Positions 10,001-20,042 are shown, numbered from the stretch's first letter. The stretch is 29,047 bases of DNA from Neolecta irregularis DAH-3 (GCA_001929475.1 LXFE01001575.1:322-29368); one strand, 5' to 3'. Program-made: numbers and translations. The notes: a model not told the origin generated them from the sequence alone.

Positions 10001-10957
10001 GATTGAAGAAATGGGCATTCCTATTGATATCATTGGAGGAACAAGTATTGGAGCTTTTATAGGTGGGTTGTATGCGCGGGATACAGATCATGTTCCTCTT
10101 TATGGTCGAGTGAAAAAGTTTGCTGGGAGAATGGCTAGTATGTGGAGAATGGTGAGTATTTCTGCAAAGTTTTGGCTAATTCCTAGTATTTAGATTTTAC
10201 CTATCCCCTTGTTTCTTATACTACTGGTCATGAATTTAACCGTGGTGTTTGGAAAACTTTTGGCGACGCTCATATTGAAGATTTCTGGTACGAGTGCTGT
10301 TATCATATTACTTAGATCGAGGCTTCCGTTCTTTTGCAACACGACCAATATTACACAATGTAAAATGGAGGTTCATACGAGTGGATACGCGTGGAGGTAT
10401 GTCCGAGCGTCGATGTCGCTGGCCGGTCTTGTTCCGCCACTTTGTGATGAGGGTAGAATGTTGCTTGATGGAGGTTTGTTTTTCTCGTTTAGCAAGTTTT
10501 TGATCTGTTAGGATATATCGACAACCTTGTAGTTTCAACGATGAAGAGTATGGGTGCTGATATTGTTTTGGCCGTCAATATTGGGTCTGTTGATGATGAT
10601 ACGCCCATGACATATGGCGATTCGCTGTCTGGTGTGTGGGCAGTTTTCAACCGGTGGAACCCTTTCAGTTCCCATCCAAATGTCCCTACGCTTACAGAAA
10701 TCCAAGGAAGGTTAGCATATGTTGCGAGTGTACCTGCTCTCGAAGCCGCCAAGAATACGCCTGGCTGTATATACATGCGACCACCTGTCCAAGACTATGC
10801 AACGCTGCAATTTGCAAAGTTTGACGAGATCTACGAGGTGGGATATAAATATGCCAAAGAATTTCTTGAAACGGCGTGGCAGCAAGGCAAGTTGGATGGT
10901 CTAGTGACCAAAGAACGCCTGGGAATGGCTACCATGGAACGGCGCAACTCGGTATAG
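7042..10957 (+). CDS. NTE1: NTE1 lysophospholipase (patatin-like, neuropathy-target-esterase type)
   Basis: Nte1 is an ER-anchored phospholipase B that deacylates phosphatidylcholine. From ATG 7042 the protein is 1223 aa; ATG 7096 ([11 protein letters not shown]) is an alternative, removing 18 aa. Exons are 7042-7226, 7263-7569, 7602-7704, 7739-9648, 9684-10151, 10187-10287, 10322-10473 and 10512-10957, with seven introns of 32-38 nt. The N-terminus has two hydrophobic segments ([34 protein letters not shown]). Three cyclic-nucleotide-binding-like domains follow ([18 protein letters not shown] in a GMFYLI context; [15 protein letters not shown] with [14 protein letters not shown]). The patatin domain has the oxyanion motif GGGARG (about 927-932), nucleophile GTSIG (Ser956) and catalytic DGG (Asp1074). 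All catalytic residues are present, so the gene looks functional. Compared with NTE1 proteins of well over 1,300 aa it is compact. Confidence 0.96.
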
Positions 10958-11107
10958 GGGGATAGCCATCTGTGGGTTTAAATTGGAGTATTAATGCAAT
11001 AGACTTTGAACAGTAGATACACATCTGGATGGAGTATTTTTAACATTTCAAATGTGTGAGTACAAATTGATATCCAGTCTACTCCAACACCAACTAATCC
11101 GACGTCC

Positions 11108-12276
11108 ATGACTAAGCTTACCTTTCAGCAGATAATGGAAATGGGCCAATCCGCCAGTCTGAAATCACAAGCTGCTGCTTCTGAAATTGAGCAGAGGAGA
11201 CGAGATGAGCTTGCGCAGCTTCGCAAAGCAGACATGGAGCGAATTGAAATTGAGCGGCGGGAACGAGCGGAGAAAATCAAGAGGGAACGCGAAGATTACC
11301 TAAGAGAAAAGAAGAAGAAAGAGGAAGAGAAAGTACGCAGGGACAACTTTGATAACAACAAGAAAAAACTAGTCAAAACAGTTGACAAGAAAGAACAGCA
11401 GTATGCGTGTGCTAAATTAAACTAACATAGAATTACAAAACCTCGATCGACTACATTTAAAAAGATTGAAAAGGAGACAAAACGCAGGATTAATACACAT
11501 GTGAAACATAAAGTATCATCAGGTATATATCAAACGATAAAGAGCTGAAATTACAAGCACCTCCGAAACCCATGTCTACGCCAAAAGCAACTTTGTCCAA
11601 AGGATCAAATATTCCACCTATAAAAGGGGTTCCAAGGCCGCCGAGTGATTTGGTAGCATTAATTGGTCCGAAACGGGATATGAGGACACCGGCACAAGTT
11701 CAAGATGATATACGAGCTCGCAAAATGGGGATTGTGCAGAAATTCAGTTGGCAAGCGATTAAGAATCGGGGTCAACAGGTGATGATTAAACCCGAACGAC
11801 GGAGCATTTCAGGGAAAAAATTGCCTGAAAAAGTCAAAGATATTGGAGAAAAGGCGTTGGCAAGAAAAGTGGATTATATAACGGATAAGCCTGTTTTGTC
11901 TAAACCGGGGAAGAAACGACCTCTTCCAGAACCGCCGAAGGGTAAACAGCCTTTAGAAACTATTCGTCGTCGTCCTTTACCGCAACCGCCGAGTCGCCGA
12001 GAACATGACGACGACGACGATGAAGAAGATGACTTTATTGACGATGACGAGGTGGAAGAAGATACTCGGTCAGAGATTTGGAAGATATTTGGTAAGGATC
12101 GACGAGAGTATGTGTCACGGCGAGATGATAGCGACGATGAGGATATGGAGGCAACTGGCGCTGAAGTCCATCGCGAAGAAGCCAAAGCACAAAGGCTGGC
12201 AATGGAAGAGGACGAACGAGAGGCGAAACTCGAAGAAGTCGCGCGGCAGCGGAAGAAGATGCGATTGGGCAAGTAA
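11108..12276 (+). CDS. SPT2: SPT2 chromatin protein / histone H3-H4 chaperone
   Basis: Spt2 binds H3-H4 and recycles nucleosomes during transcription. The C-terminal SPT2 signature is clear: SEIWKIFGKDRREYVSRRDD, SDDEDMEATGAEVHREEAKA, RLAMEEDEREAKLEEVARQR and KKMRLGK at the very end. The N-terminus is a long charged coiled coil (EQRRRDELAQLRKADMERIE onward). A basic Pro-rich linker has repeated RPLPxPP (RPLPEPP, RPLPQPP) and an acidic run of Asp/Glu. The start is the ATG at 11108. Exons are 11108-11400, 11431-11522 and 11558-12276; introns 30 and 35 nt; 367 aa. The first intron is only 30 nt and ends actaacatag, a perfect branch motif 4 nt before the acceptor. It lies tandem to NTE1 with a 150-bp gap. 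Confidence 0.93.
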
Positions 12277-12789
12277 TAATTATGAAATCCACATTTAGCG
12301 ATTTAATAGATACAAGATGCGAAAGGAGGATCAAGGAATGGTTAGCTCAGGGCAATGTTTGATTTGTATTTATTTGGTGTTTGGTATATATTTAGAGTGT
12401 ATCTTGGGTATCGAGTATCTGTTTTAATGTATAGAATCTGTATCGATTCACAAGGGATTCGTCATCCTGCTCATTCATGTGGTACCCCCGCGTGCTTGGC
12501 AGTGCAGAGTGTAGTTTGTGAATAAGATTAGAAGTGAGTCCTATGATCCCGTCTCCCTCTTGGGCTGCTATAAAAACATAACGCGGTGCCGGGATGTGTT
12601 CCCCAGATAGCCAGAGGGTGTATGGAGTCTCGCGGGCGGACACAGCGGGCGGTTGCAGCAGCAGCAACAGCGCATGTGGTCACAGCTGCGATAACAGGCC
12701 AGGAGGGTCAAGGGTGGGGCGGGGTGAGGAGACCAGGCGGCAATGGGCAAGCAGGACGGGTGATAAGGGGCGAGGAGGGGGAGCAGTAA

Positions 12790-12910
12790 TGGGCGAGACG
12801 AGCGGGCGGATCGATAGCAGGCGACGATAGCAGGCGATAACGGGCGAGAAGGGCAGGCGATACCGGGCGACGAGGGCAGGCGGTACCGGGCGAGGAAGGC
12901 GGGCAGTAGG
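12790..12910 (+). repeat. G-rich minisatellite, about 22-bp unit (ggcaggcgataccgggcga)
   Basis: Consecutive degenerate units read gcaggcgataacgggcgag, ggcaggcgataccgggcgacg, ggcaggcggtaccgggcgag, with partial units on both sides. The wider GC island (12580-12910) uses the same gcgag/gggcg vocabulary. It is non-coding on present evidence. Confidence 0.8.
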
Positions 12911-12916
12911 CTATAG

Positions 12917-13294
12917 TTATAAGATCTATTCTTAGCTAATATTAAGTATGGAAAGACGAACTAACATAGAATTTTAAATAGAATTGTACTATTTAGATCT
13001 TATATTAATGGAATAGGCAATTGAACCAATATGAATCCAAATCCTGATTCAGTGAGGATTCATGCATGATCCCACCCTTGGATTCAGTATCAGCAAATTC
13101 TATACATCCCTGTGGACCAGGCCTGACCCTTAGAAAAATCCATGGGCCAGGCTTTGCAAAAAGCCCATGGACTTTGGTCCATCCATAACACTGCCACCAA
13201 CCACTCCACAAGCTCACCTAGAATTAGAAGCTAAAATAACAGCAAAGGCATTAGAAAGAGCTAGTATTGATATTGAATGGCTAAACTTTGAATA
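12917..13294. mobile_element. Possible DNA-transposon remnant (hAT-like features)
   Basis: Inverted tataagatct (12918) and agatcttata (about 12998) enclose an AT-rich core. On the minus strand, starting at 13193, the sequence opens CAGTGTTATGGATGGACC and continues into palindromic CCATGGGC / GGGCTTTTT / GGCCCATGG motifs, the style of hAT subtermini; a similar arrangement recurs at 21596-21705. On the plus strand 13193-13294 reads as a short open tail, AHLELEAKITAKALERASID then IEWLNFE and stop, resembling an orphan coding end. No intact transposase or clear target duplication is visible, so this is tentative. Confidence 0.35.
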
Positions 13295-13425
13295 GAACAT
13301 TGGGTAGATAAAATTTGTTTTTGGTGGCGGGTTTCTGGGGGTGTCGGTTAAATTGCCGCTGAGCTTAATATCAATGTGTCTCACGTGGATCACGCCATCT
13401 CGACGCCATATTACTTATTCACCCG

Positions 13426-13433
13426 CTATAAAA
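13426..13433 (+). promoter_or_regulatory. TATA-like element of CYS3
   Basis: ctataaaa lies 9 bp before the ATG at 13442 and 26 bp before the ATG at 13460. The spacing favours initiation at the downstream ATG if the box is functional. Confidence 0.4.
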
Positions 13434-13441
13434 CCAGGGCC

Positions 13442-14753
13442 ATGCCACCAATCTCCGCAATGACCCGCTCTGACTCCATCTCGATCATCCAAAACTCTCC
13501 ACCACAAAACACCACCCACCTCGAATTCGCCTCTCTCGCAATCCACGCTGGATCGCCCCATGATCCCGTTACAGGCGCCGTTATTGAGCCTATTTCCCTC
13601 TCAACCACTTTCTCCCAGCGGAATCACTCCCAGTACGAATATTCCCGCTCTGCAAATCCAAACAGAGACAATTTCGAAGCCGCAACAACAGCCCTCGAGG
13701 CCGGTGCGCGTTATTCTGTTGCATTTGCAAGTGGAAGCGCATCGACCAGCATGATCGTCCAGGCGCTGCTCGCTCCCGGATCCCGTATTCTGGCCTCAAA
13801 CGACGTGTATGGCGGCACCTTTCGCTACTTTAGCAATGTCGCAAAGGCACACGGCGTCACTGTATCCTTTGAAAACCTGCGCGATCCAGAACTTATTCGT
13901 GACAACTGGAATGATAATACTAAGGTGTGTATTCCCCATATTCTACCGCTGAATCTGTCTAGATGGTCTGGATCGAGAGTCCTTCAAACCCCACACTCAG
14001 TCTTGTCGATATCGCTGCAATCTCAGAAATTGCTCACCAAAGAGGCGCAATAGTAGTGGCAGACAACACTTTTCTCTCGCCCTATGTTTGTCTTGCATAT
14101 TAAATGTTCTAAAACTGCAGCTATCGAACCCAATATTACTCGGTGCAGATATCGTCTCACATAGCGTGACTAAATACATAAACGGACACTCGGACGTGAT
14201 CATGGGCGTCGCCTCATTTGCTCACACACGACACTTTGAAAAAGTAAAATTCCTACAAAATGCAATCGGCGCAGTTCCTTCTCCTTTTGACTGTTTTCTC
14301 GCTCATAGAGGTTTAAAAACACTTCATCTTCGCATGAAAGCATGTTGCGACAATGCTTTAGCTGTGGCAGAAGCACTTGAATCACATCCTGCAGTCACAA
14401 AAGTTCTTTACCCAGGTCTAGCTTCACACCCTCAACGAAATCTCGCTCAAAAACAACATCGAAAAGGTCTTGGCGGAGGAATGGTTTCATTTAGAATACA
14501 CGGTGGATACGATGCCGCTCAAAAATTCTGCCGTTCAACAAAATTATTTACATTAGCAGAAAGCCTAGGTGGCATTGAAAGTCTATGTGAAATTCCCTGG
14601 AGTATGACACATGCGGCCATCGACGAAACCATGCGTATCGAATTTGGAGTTACCGAGAATCTCGTCAGATTGAGTGTGGGCTGTGAAGATGCAGAGGATT
14701 TAGTCAAAGATGTTATTCAGGCCGTGGAAAAGGCCACTATGGGTGGTATGTAG
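13442..14753 (+). CDS. CYS3: Cystathionine gamma-lyase (PLP enzyme of transsulfuration)
   Basis: Converts cystathionine to cysteine, ammonia and 2-oxobutyrate in the cytosol. Conserved Cys/Met-metabolism PLP blocks are present: [71 protein letters not shown], the PLP-lysine motif [15 protein letters not shown] (Lys220) and [12 protein letters not shown] with its gamma-lyase-type Glu. Exons are 13442-13924, 13963-14085 and 14121-14753; introns 38 and 35 nt; 412 aa. An alternative ATG at 13460 shortens it by six residues. A TATA-like tataaaa lies at 13427-13433, so close to the first ATG that the second ATG may be the real start. Gamma-lyase is preferred over gamma-synthase by these motifs. It converges with HPM1 over 60 bp. 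Confidence 0.93.
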
Positions 14754-14813
14754 TCTCTTTTGTCGGATATGGTATTGATTAGAGTGTTATGATAGTATAA
14801 TTTATATTTATGT

Positions 14814-15784
14814 TTATCCAGATACCTCTACAATATCTCGAGCAACTCCAGTCTCGATACTCTTTACTAAAACACCTGTGAATCCTCTTATTCTCACCTG
14901 TTCAAGAAACATATCTGTGCCGCCTCCAACTCCAAAGTAGTGTCGTTTACCAGCAACAACTGCTTTTCCCTCCTTTCCAATAATCTTTCCAATCAACTGG
15001 ACTAAATCATCCATAGAATCAAGCGAATACCACGACTCGCTCGATACAACTAATTCTCCCATCCCCGTATAAAACCCTGCAGACTCTTTCCATCCACCGG
15101 ATACAACCTCCACTACAATCCCACGTCTCTCCAAATCGCTACAAAATTCCTCCTTTAGTTCATCAGTCACTTGTACCTCTCCATCTCCACTATTTTTAAA
15201 ACAAATCCACCAACAAATAAGAATATTCGCTACAGCAGAAAGCGCCAACACAGACTCGTTATAATCCTGCAAAATAATCCTGAGCCCTTCACGTCCTTGC
15301 TTAAGCGCTCTCATCAACATAAAACAACTAGGCAGCCCGGATCCGCAACCCAACTATATCTAAACGCCCTCCAAAGAAGAGAAACAAACCTCAACCATCC
15401 GTTTCGCAAGGGGAAGAGTGTGTAGATAGGTAATAAGATCACCTGTACTCTCCCATGTTTTAAATCCGCCTTCATAAATACCGGGAATCAAATCATTCGC
15501 CCCGATGTACGTATCCAACAGCTCTTCTTCTTCACTAATCATTTGTAATTTTATATCATACAAGTCCCGACGACCAAGAACAATAGAAGACGTAATCTGT
15601 ACAAGAGAATATGAAATCCGATCAGGTAATTCATAAACCTGAAATAAACATAAAAAAGAGAGTAGATAAATACCATTTTTTTGAAATCGAGGGTTTGGGG
15701 TTGGAGGAACGGTGATATATGAGGGTGCACATTGGTTTCCGATTCCACTGATTCATTTTCTTCAAAGCTGAAGGAAAAAGACAT
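14814..15784 (-). CDS. HPM1: HPM1 / METTL18-type protein-histidine N-methyltransferase
   Basis: An S-adenosylmethionine-dependent methyltransferase of the Hpm1/METTL18 family, which methylates a histidine in ribosomal protein uL3. The start is the ATG at 15784. Exons are 15784-15674, 15638-15390 and 15353-14814; introns 35 and 36 nt; 299 aa. Family features: an acidic N-terminus, ANDLIPGIYEGGFKTWESTG (the DLIPxxYEGGxKxWE signature), the SAM-binding glycine loop LGCGSGLPS formed across the second splice junction (residues 121-129), ILQDYNESVLALSAVAN (Asn-containing motif II) and a C-terminal FGVGGGTDMFLEQV block. All motifs expected for activity are there. Twin AACCCTA boxes lie about 65 bp upstream of its start. 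Confidence 0.9.
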
Positions 15785-15846
15785 TGGTGGTTATTTTCTT
15801 GTTTTTGTAAATCGATTCACGTGCAGGAGAAATTTCCAACCCGGAC

Positions 15847-15863
15847 AATAACCCTAACCCTAG
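15847..15863. promoter_or_regulatory. Telobox pair (AACCCTAACCCTA) upstream of HPM1
   Basis: The + strand reads ataaccctaaccctagg, two perfect telomere-type units, 63-79 bp upstream of the HPM1 ATG. In fungi such boxes serve as promoter sites for Tbf1/Teb1-type Myb factors, often at translation-related genes. It is too short to be a telomere. Confidence 0.6.
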
Positions 15864-16111
15864 GAGTGAGTATATCTAAAAAACTGTTCATTGATTCTTG
15901 GCTTGAACGGATAGAGCATATCTGCCCCTGTTATACGGAACAACTGCAGTACTACTTATAGAAAACCAATAGGAACTTGAAATATAGCGGTCTGACAAAG
16001 ATAATAGAAAGGAAGAAATCTCTTAAACATCCTCCCACAAAATGGCGTGTCATTTCCGCGCCACATACTCACCAAGATTTTACAACGATATTTTTATTAA
16101 AGCGAGACAAC

Positions 16112-16364
16112 CAGTGCTCCGAACACCGACCCCATCCCATACACAACCTAGTCTTATTTGTACCCAAGGTAGGTGTTATAGCCGCCGATTCGACTCACAT
16201 TAACTGATTATGAGGGAAATCTATTTTGATAATTACTCTAGCTAGTAGTAAGTTTCAGCCCCCTGGCAGCCCCTATCCACCCACCCCATACCCCCCGGGG
16301 TGGGGTGGATAAAGCGGGGTAGGATGGATTGGATTCACCCTCGGGTGGGGTATTCGGAGCACTG
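16112..16364. mobile_element. hAT-like MITE (253 bp, terminal inverted repeats)
   Basis: The left end CAGTGCTCCGAACACC and the right end, read inversely, CAGTGCTCCGAATACC match at 15 of 16 positions, and the match extends outward by AAC/AAC. CAGTG termini are typical of hAT elements. The flanking 8-mers gagacaac and gtttcaat agree only partly, so the target duplication is decayed or absent. Inside lies a strong hairpin at 16274-16311. There is no coding capacity. The right end is 30 bp upstream of the ATG of the next gene. Confidence 0.6.
16274..16311. repeat. C/G-rich hairpin inside the MITE
   Basis: tatccacccacccc and ggggtggggtggata are nearly perfect inverse complements (one-base bulge) around a C-rich loop. 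The right arm and following bases have several G-runs, so a G-quadruplex on the + strand is also possible. Confidence 0.7.
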
Positions 16365-16394
16365 GTTTCAATACACTTCTATTTCTCGGACAAT

Positions 16395-17735
16395 ATGTTG
16401 CCAAAGATCTTATTGCTCATGCTCTGTGCTCCTAGTTTTTCCATATCACCTCTTTCATCGTTCAGAGACAGGAGGGAACGCTTTCCTAAAAAGAATATCC
16501 AGTTCAGTGATCAGAGCCAAGTTGTCTCGAATCTCCCCATTATATATCGTGGCCAAAAACCTAGTAGGAAAGTGCTTCGTGGGATTCATAAAGCCTGCGC
16601 AAAGGAATGCCTCTCGATGGATAAGTTTTGTCGTTCGTTTGCCCTGATCATGGTCAGCCAAATTGAGGCACAATGTATAAAGTTTGTCACAAAGGCATCG
16701 GAAATAACCTTTACAATTAATGAACAGTACCGTACTACACTTTTGGCAGTAGAAGAGTAAATGCTTGAGTCTGGAAAATATCTTATAGTCTAGGAAGCGT
16801 GTTCATGATATGGTTGCCGAGATCCTTGATAACCCTGAAATATTGGAAGGACAGCAGGCCGAAGAACTTTTAATTAGGTATGGGTTATCAAAGGAAAACC
16901 ACCATGATGGATGGAATTCAATGATGGATTTTCTATGGATCTGCAAAACTGTTTTACATGCCAGTCCACCAGGAGAAGTCGATTTTGATAAATGGATTGC
17001 CGGGGAATCCATTGTACTGTCTCGTATAGAATCTTCAGATCGTTCTGACAAAAAGGTATTAAGTGTGTTTGTCCATAGGCTAACCTTTTGAATGCTGCCG
17101 AAAAAGAGATTTCTTCGCAATCGTTTGAAACTCTTTTGTTGCCTTTTCTCGATATAATCAGCCGGAGCTCTGATTCAAGTATAGTCACTATTTACGATCC
17201 CATGAAAAAGACACTTTTCATCAAAGGAACTGATATGCAAATACTCGTCCTTTCATTCGGTTCCGATGACTACATCGTTATATCACAAGATGAGGCCTTT
17301 GAGAATATTGTTATCCCAAAGGGCAAAGTACATCTTCACATATTGTTTTCGTTTGGTGCACTTAAGGCCCTGGAACAGCAGGGATCGTCTCTCCAGAAAA
17401 TGTATGCAGGAGCAAACGATCGTTTTGGCGACAGGTCCACGTTTGGAATCAGTAGAGCAGAAATCACGCCTACTAACGACGACAATGAGAACGATCCAAA
17501 GAATGGGATAACATCCTTAATCCGCGTGTTATTTGCACTTCACGTTACTGATAGACGTGAATTTGAAACAACAACATTCAACTTCAAACTGATCAACGAC
17601 CTCATGAAAGCTGTGCTCATTAGCGTCTATCGAAATAATCAGAGATCAGAGGTATCATACAGTCTATTCAACAGCATGGGAAATCGTCATTTCCCGACAA
17701 GTATGATTGACATCGTCACTAAGGATGAGAAATAA
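16395..17735 (+). CDS. Lineage-specific secreted protein with PAN-like Cys module (family member A)
   Basis: No known family is recognised. The ATG at 16395 begins a signal peptide, MLPKILLLMLCAPSFSI. Around residues 65-100 is a four-cysteine block, CAKECLSMDKFC then RSFAL..QC (C-x3-C-x6-C-RS-x12-C), the spacing of a PAN/apple core; family member B has almost the same spacing. Next comes VAEILDNPEILEGQQAEELL with IRYGLS, also seen in the decayed relative at 19526-19672. The long C-terminal part is unique. Exons are 16395-16748, 16789-17055 and about 17109-17735 (415 aa); introns of 40 and about 53 nt. The second acceptor is uncertain: 17078 would make a 23-nt intron, 17108 a 53-nt one containing gctaac; both keep frame. 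Probably extracellular; an effector or adhesin role is only a guess. Confidence 0.6.
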
Positions 17736-18127
17736 TCGAGCAAATATACTTGAGGATCAGATTAATCTTTACTTGTTCCAGCTTTCTATATTCTTTCATG
17801 TTTCTTGGCCTCAATTATGGAGTTCTGATCGTGTTCGAAATTCCACATTCTACTTTAACTTTTGTGAACGGTCACCTCTTCCGAGATCCTAGGATTTAGG
17901 GATGGTAGGTTGCTGCACAGCATTTTCACCCCTGCCGGATTTTCTCTCAGCATTCCTAATCGACTAGACCCAATCGACCACTTAATCAGCCCGCCTATAT
18001 AAATAGACCCCCTTAGACGGACCTTTTGATGCCATCTAGATTGACTAGACTAAAGGTCAAGTCGGCACCGTCTGAGATGCCTGTCGTAAAAGAAATGCTT
18101 AACTTGGCGCAGTCCTGCTTTCCAACG

Positions 18128-18361
18128 TCAGTTCCCTGTCTCCACGAGAGTATCTTCGTACCGGGAGTATGGGGTGTGCTGGCGGGTCATAGCTTGTAAA
18201 CGGGGCTTGGTATTGTTCTTTCCCTCTTTACCTACAGCGTGTACCGGAAGGAAGTATGTTGGGTTCTGCAAGTAAATCGGATAGTCTTCTGCTCCTCTTT
18301 CTTCAACAATATCAAAATCGACCAGAGCAACAATCCTTGAAACCGGCTCATTACATCTCAA
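18128..18361 (-). other. Weak open frame, possible gene fragment
   Basis: A 77-codon frame without ATG reads RCNEPVSRIVALVDFDIVEE then RGAEDYPIYLQNPTYFLPV. The residue mix looks protein-like rather than random, but no start, signal or family is apparent. It could be one exon of a decayed gene. Confidence 0.3.
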
Positions 18362-18559
18362 GCCCCAAAACTTTACCCGCCTCTATCAACAACTAACAAA
18401 ACTCACTTCACATCCATCCTTATTCACAGGTTTTGATCCGTGGGACAGATTCTGTGCGACATGCCCCTACAAGGGCCGCGTCTGAGGTACAAATAGGACT
18501 AGGTTTAATTGTCTAACCTATGTTATATGAATGTAACTCAGGTTAGGTATTTGTTATCC

Positions 18560-18645
18560 CTTCTTTATATACTGTAAGTATTGAAGCTCGAGTACGAATA
18601 AGACCAGGTTTTATTCTAGCCTAAGTGACCGAACTTGGCTAGGTA
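18560..18645 (+). repeat. LTR-like fragment with hairpin, copy Z
   Basis: A TATA-like tatatac is followed about 50 bp later by agcctaagtgaccgaactt and ggctagg, a stem-loop (18618-18643) resembling those at 20418-20445 and 24058-24095. Confidence 0.4.
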
Positions 18646-19001
18646 ATGAAAGCCATTCTACTTTATATAATACAAATTAAAATGCCACATTATTATTGCA
18701 AGTCTTCTTTCCGTAATGATAAGCTCTACCCGAGGGTATATGCTTACATATACTCTATTATTTAATGCCGTAAATATCCATTAAGTCACTTGCCGTATAA
18801 GTAAGAATAAACTTCGTATTCTTACACCACATGCATTGTGTCCGACCGTCCGACCGTCGCCGTCGACACCCCCCGACAGACGGACGGGCGGGCTGGAATC
18901 CGGAGGCAGCAGGAGTTAACAGCTTATATAGTTTCAATCATGCATTCACTAAATAATGGATTTCTATCTTGCCGTTTCTTCCATCGCTATTATTTCTCTT
19001 C

Positions 19002-19205
19002 ATGACTATTTACAAAAAGCTCCTTAGGCAGCCAGTTCTTCTGGCATTCATCTGTTTCAACTGTGTACATTATGCACCCATTGGCCGGGCAAGTGGTTAC
19101 TGCGACGACCACTTCAATGTAAACCTGAACCTTTCCCAACCTCCACTCCACCATAATTATTATAATTATATTTTTATATTCTCATCTTCTTGGTGTTTTT
19201 GTTAA
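19002..19205 (+). CDS. Small putative secreted or membrane protein (hypothetical)
   Basis: ATG 19002 opens MTIYKKLLRQPVLLAFICFN, a plausible signal sequence, then CVHYAPIGRASGYCDDHFN. A gtaaac at 19118 could be a splice donor, otherwise the frame ends at 19205 after 67 aa. TATA-like cttatatag lies 75 bp upstream. No family or paralog seen. Low confidence. Confidence 0.3.
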   Translation: MTIYKKLLRQPVLLAFICFNCVHYAPIGRASGYCDDHFNVNLNLSQPPLHHNYYNYIFIFSSSWCFC

Positions 19206-19293
19206 CTGGCACAAGCTGCTCATACTGTGACATTGCCACCTGATTTTTCACCTTTGTCTTCCTATTTAGAGCACTTGTCTTTCAATCCTCCAA

Positions 19294-20042
19294 TTATTGC
19301 AGGTGTGCCACTTTCCTGTGAGTCAATTGAAGCTGGTAAATATTTGGTAGTTGGTAATTAAGATGGTGTTGGTCAAGATGAAAACTGCTGCTCTCTTGAG
19401 GTGAAAGAGCACTCCATTGAGATAGAAGTTGGCAGAATTTCCAGTTTTTCCCATTCGGCTGACATTTGTAACCATTTTTGAACATAAGATATAGCTCCGT
19501 TATATCTTATTATTCTTCATCTCTCTTAGGCAAAATATAGCTTCGTCCTTGCTTGATTTAACGTCATGGCGGTCTCTGGCAGTCCATATCCAGTTAATGT
19601 CTCGCGAGCCCATTGTTCTTCCTTTCCAGTATTATGAGAAAACCTTACAATAAGGTCTCCAACTTGCTCTGGCTCAAGCGTCGTAGTTATCAGAAATTTA
19701 TTATTACTGGCAATTGCTTACTCATATATCGCCAAGACTTCATTACTAACCTTTTTTGAAGGTTTAAGGACCGTCCCTTTAAACTTGATACAATTTAGTC
19801 CAAAAGTGTCCTTCTTGACCACCGCAAAAGAATGGCAAAAGTATTGCATCAACCGACATTGTTGAGCGCATCTTTTGGTCAGTACTCATGTTGTTGACGA
19901 AACGGTCGGATAAGAAAATCTCATCAAAGTAGTCGACATTGACTCTGGGAGAATCACTTGGTATCTCGTTGAAATACTTGAGATCGGATGGCAGGCAAGT
20001 AAGAGTACAAAGCAGGATCAAACCGAAGAGCTTATCAGGAAG
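19294..20042 (-). pseudogene. Decayed member of the secreted-protein family (member D)
   Basis: Reading leftward from 20042, the frame gives KLFGLILLCTLTCLPSD, a good signal-peptide core with no ATG: the codon before Lys is GAT, where one lost G would explain a missing ATG. It continues LKYFNEIPSDSPRVNVDYFD, whose YFNEIPSDS recalls FFEEPSDS in member C. After an interrupted stretch, 19672-19526 encodes EQVGDLIVRFSHNTGKEEQW then ARETLTGYGLPE, matching member A (VHDMVAEILDN..EGQQAEELLIRYGLS) at many positions with the same spacing. Around 19485-19330 another frame gives NFYLNGVLFHLKRAAVFILT, faintly like the member A C-terminus (FNFKLINDLMKAVLISVY). Frame breaks and the lost start make it a probable pseudogene; unrecognised introns could rescue part of it. 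Confidence 0.5.

Larger units (their letters stand above)
12277..13441. other. 1.1-kb spacer with repeats and transposon-like debris
   Basis: No conserved gene is visible. The left part (to about 12560) is ordinary AT-rich 3' flank. 12580-12910 is a GC-rich island ending in a minisatellite. 12910-13300 is AT-rich and bears short inverted repeats and GGCCCA-type motifs suggestive of DNA-transposon ends. The last 130 bp should hold the CYS3 promoter. Confidence 0.6.
15864..16394. other. Start of accessory island; non-coding apart from a MITE-like element
   Basis: No conserved ORF is visible. Short frames (for example 15977-16207 +) lack similarity I can recognise. The right half is the inverted-repeat element described separately, which abuts the next gene. 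Confidence 0.6.
17736..19293. other. Gene-poor AT-rich island segment
   Basis: No well-supported gene. It holds weak open frames (18128-18361 -; 19002-19205 +), an LTR-like hairpin fragment near 18560-18645, a TATA-like tatataaata at 17997-18006, and a pyrimidine/GC patch at 18840-18905 with repeated cgaccgtc. Confidence 0.5.

Noticed and set aside
11874-12272. Minus-strand Ser-rich ORF over SPT2
   Set aside because: Shadow of the acidic C-terminal SPT2 exon.
15847-15863. Chromosome end or telomere
   Set aside because: Only two units, flanked by unique sequence and genes on both sides.
17800-17850. tRNA-like B box (gtgttcgaaattcc)
   Set aside because: No matching A box at the right distance and no cloverleaf can be folded around it.
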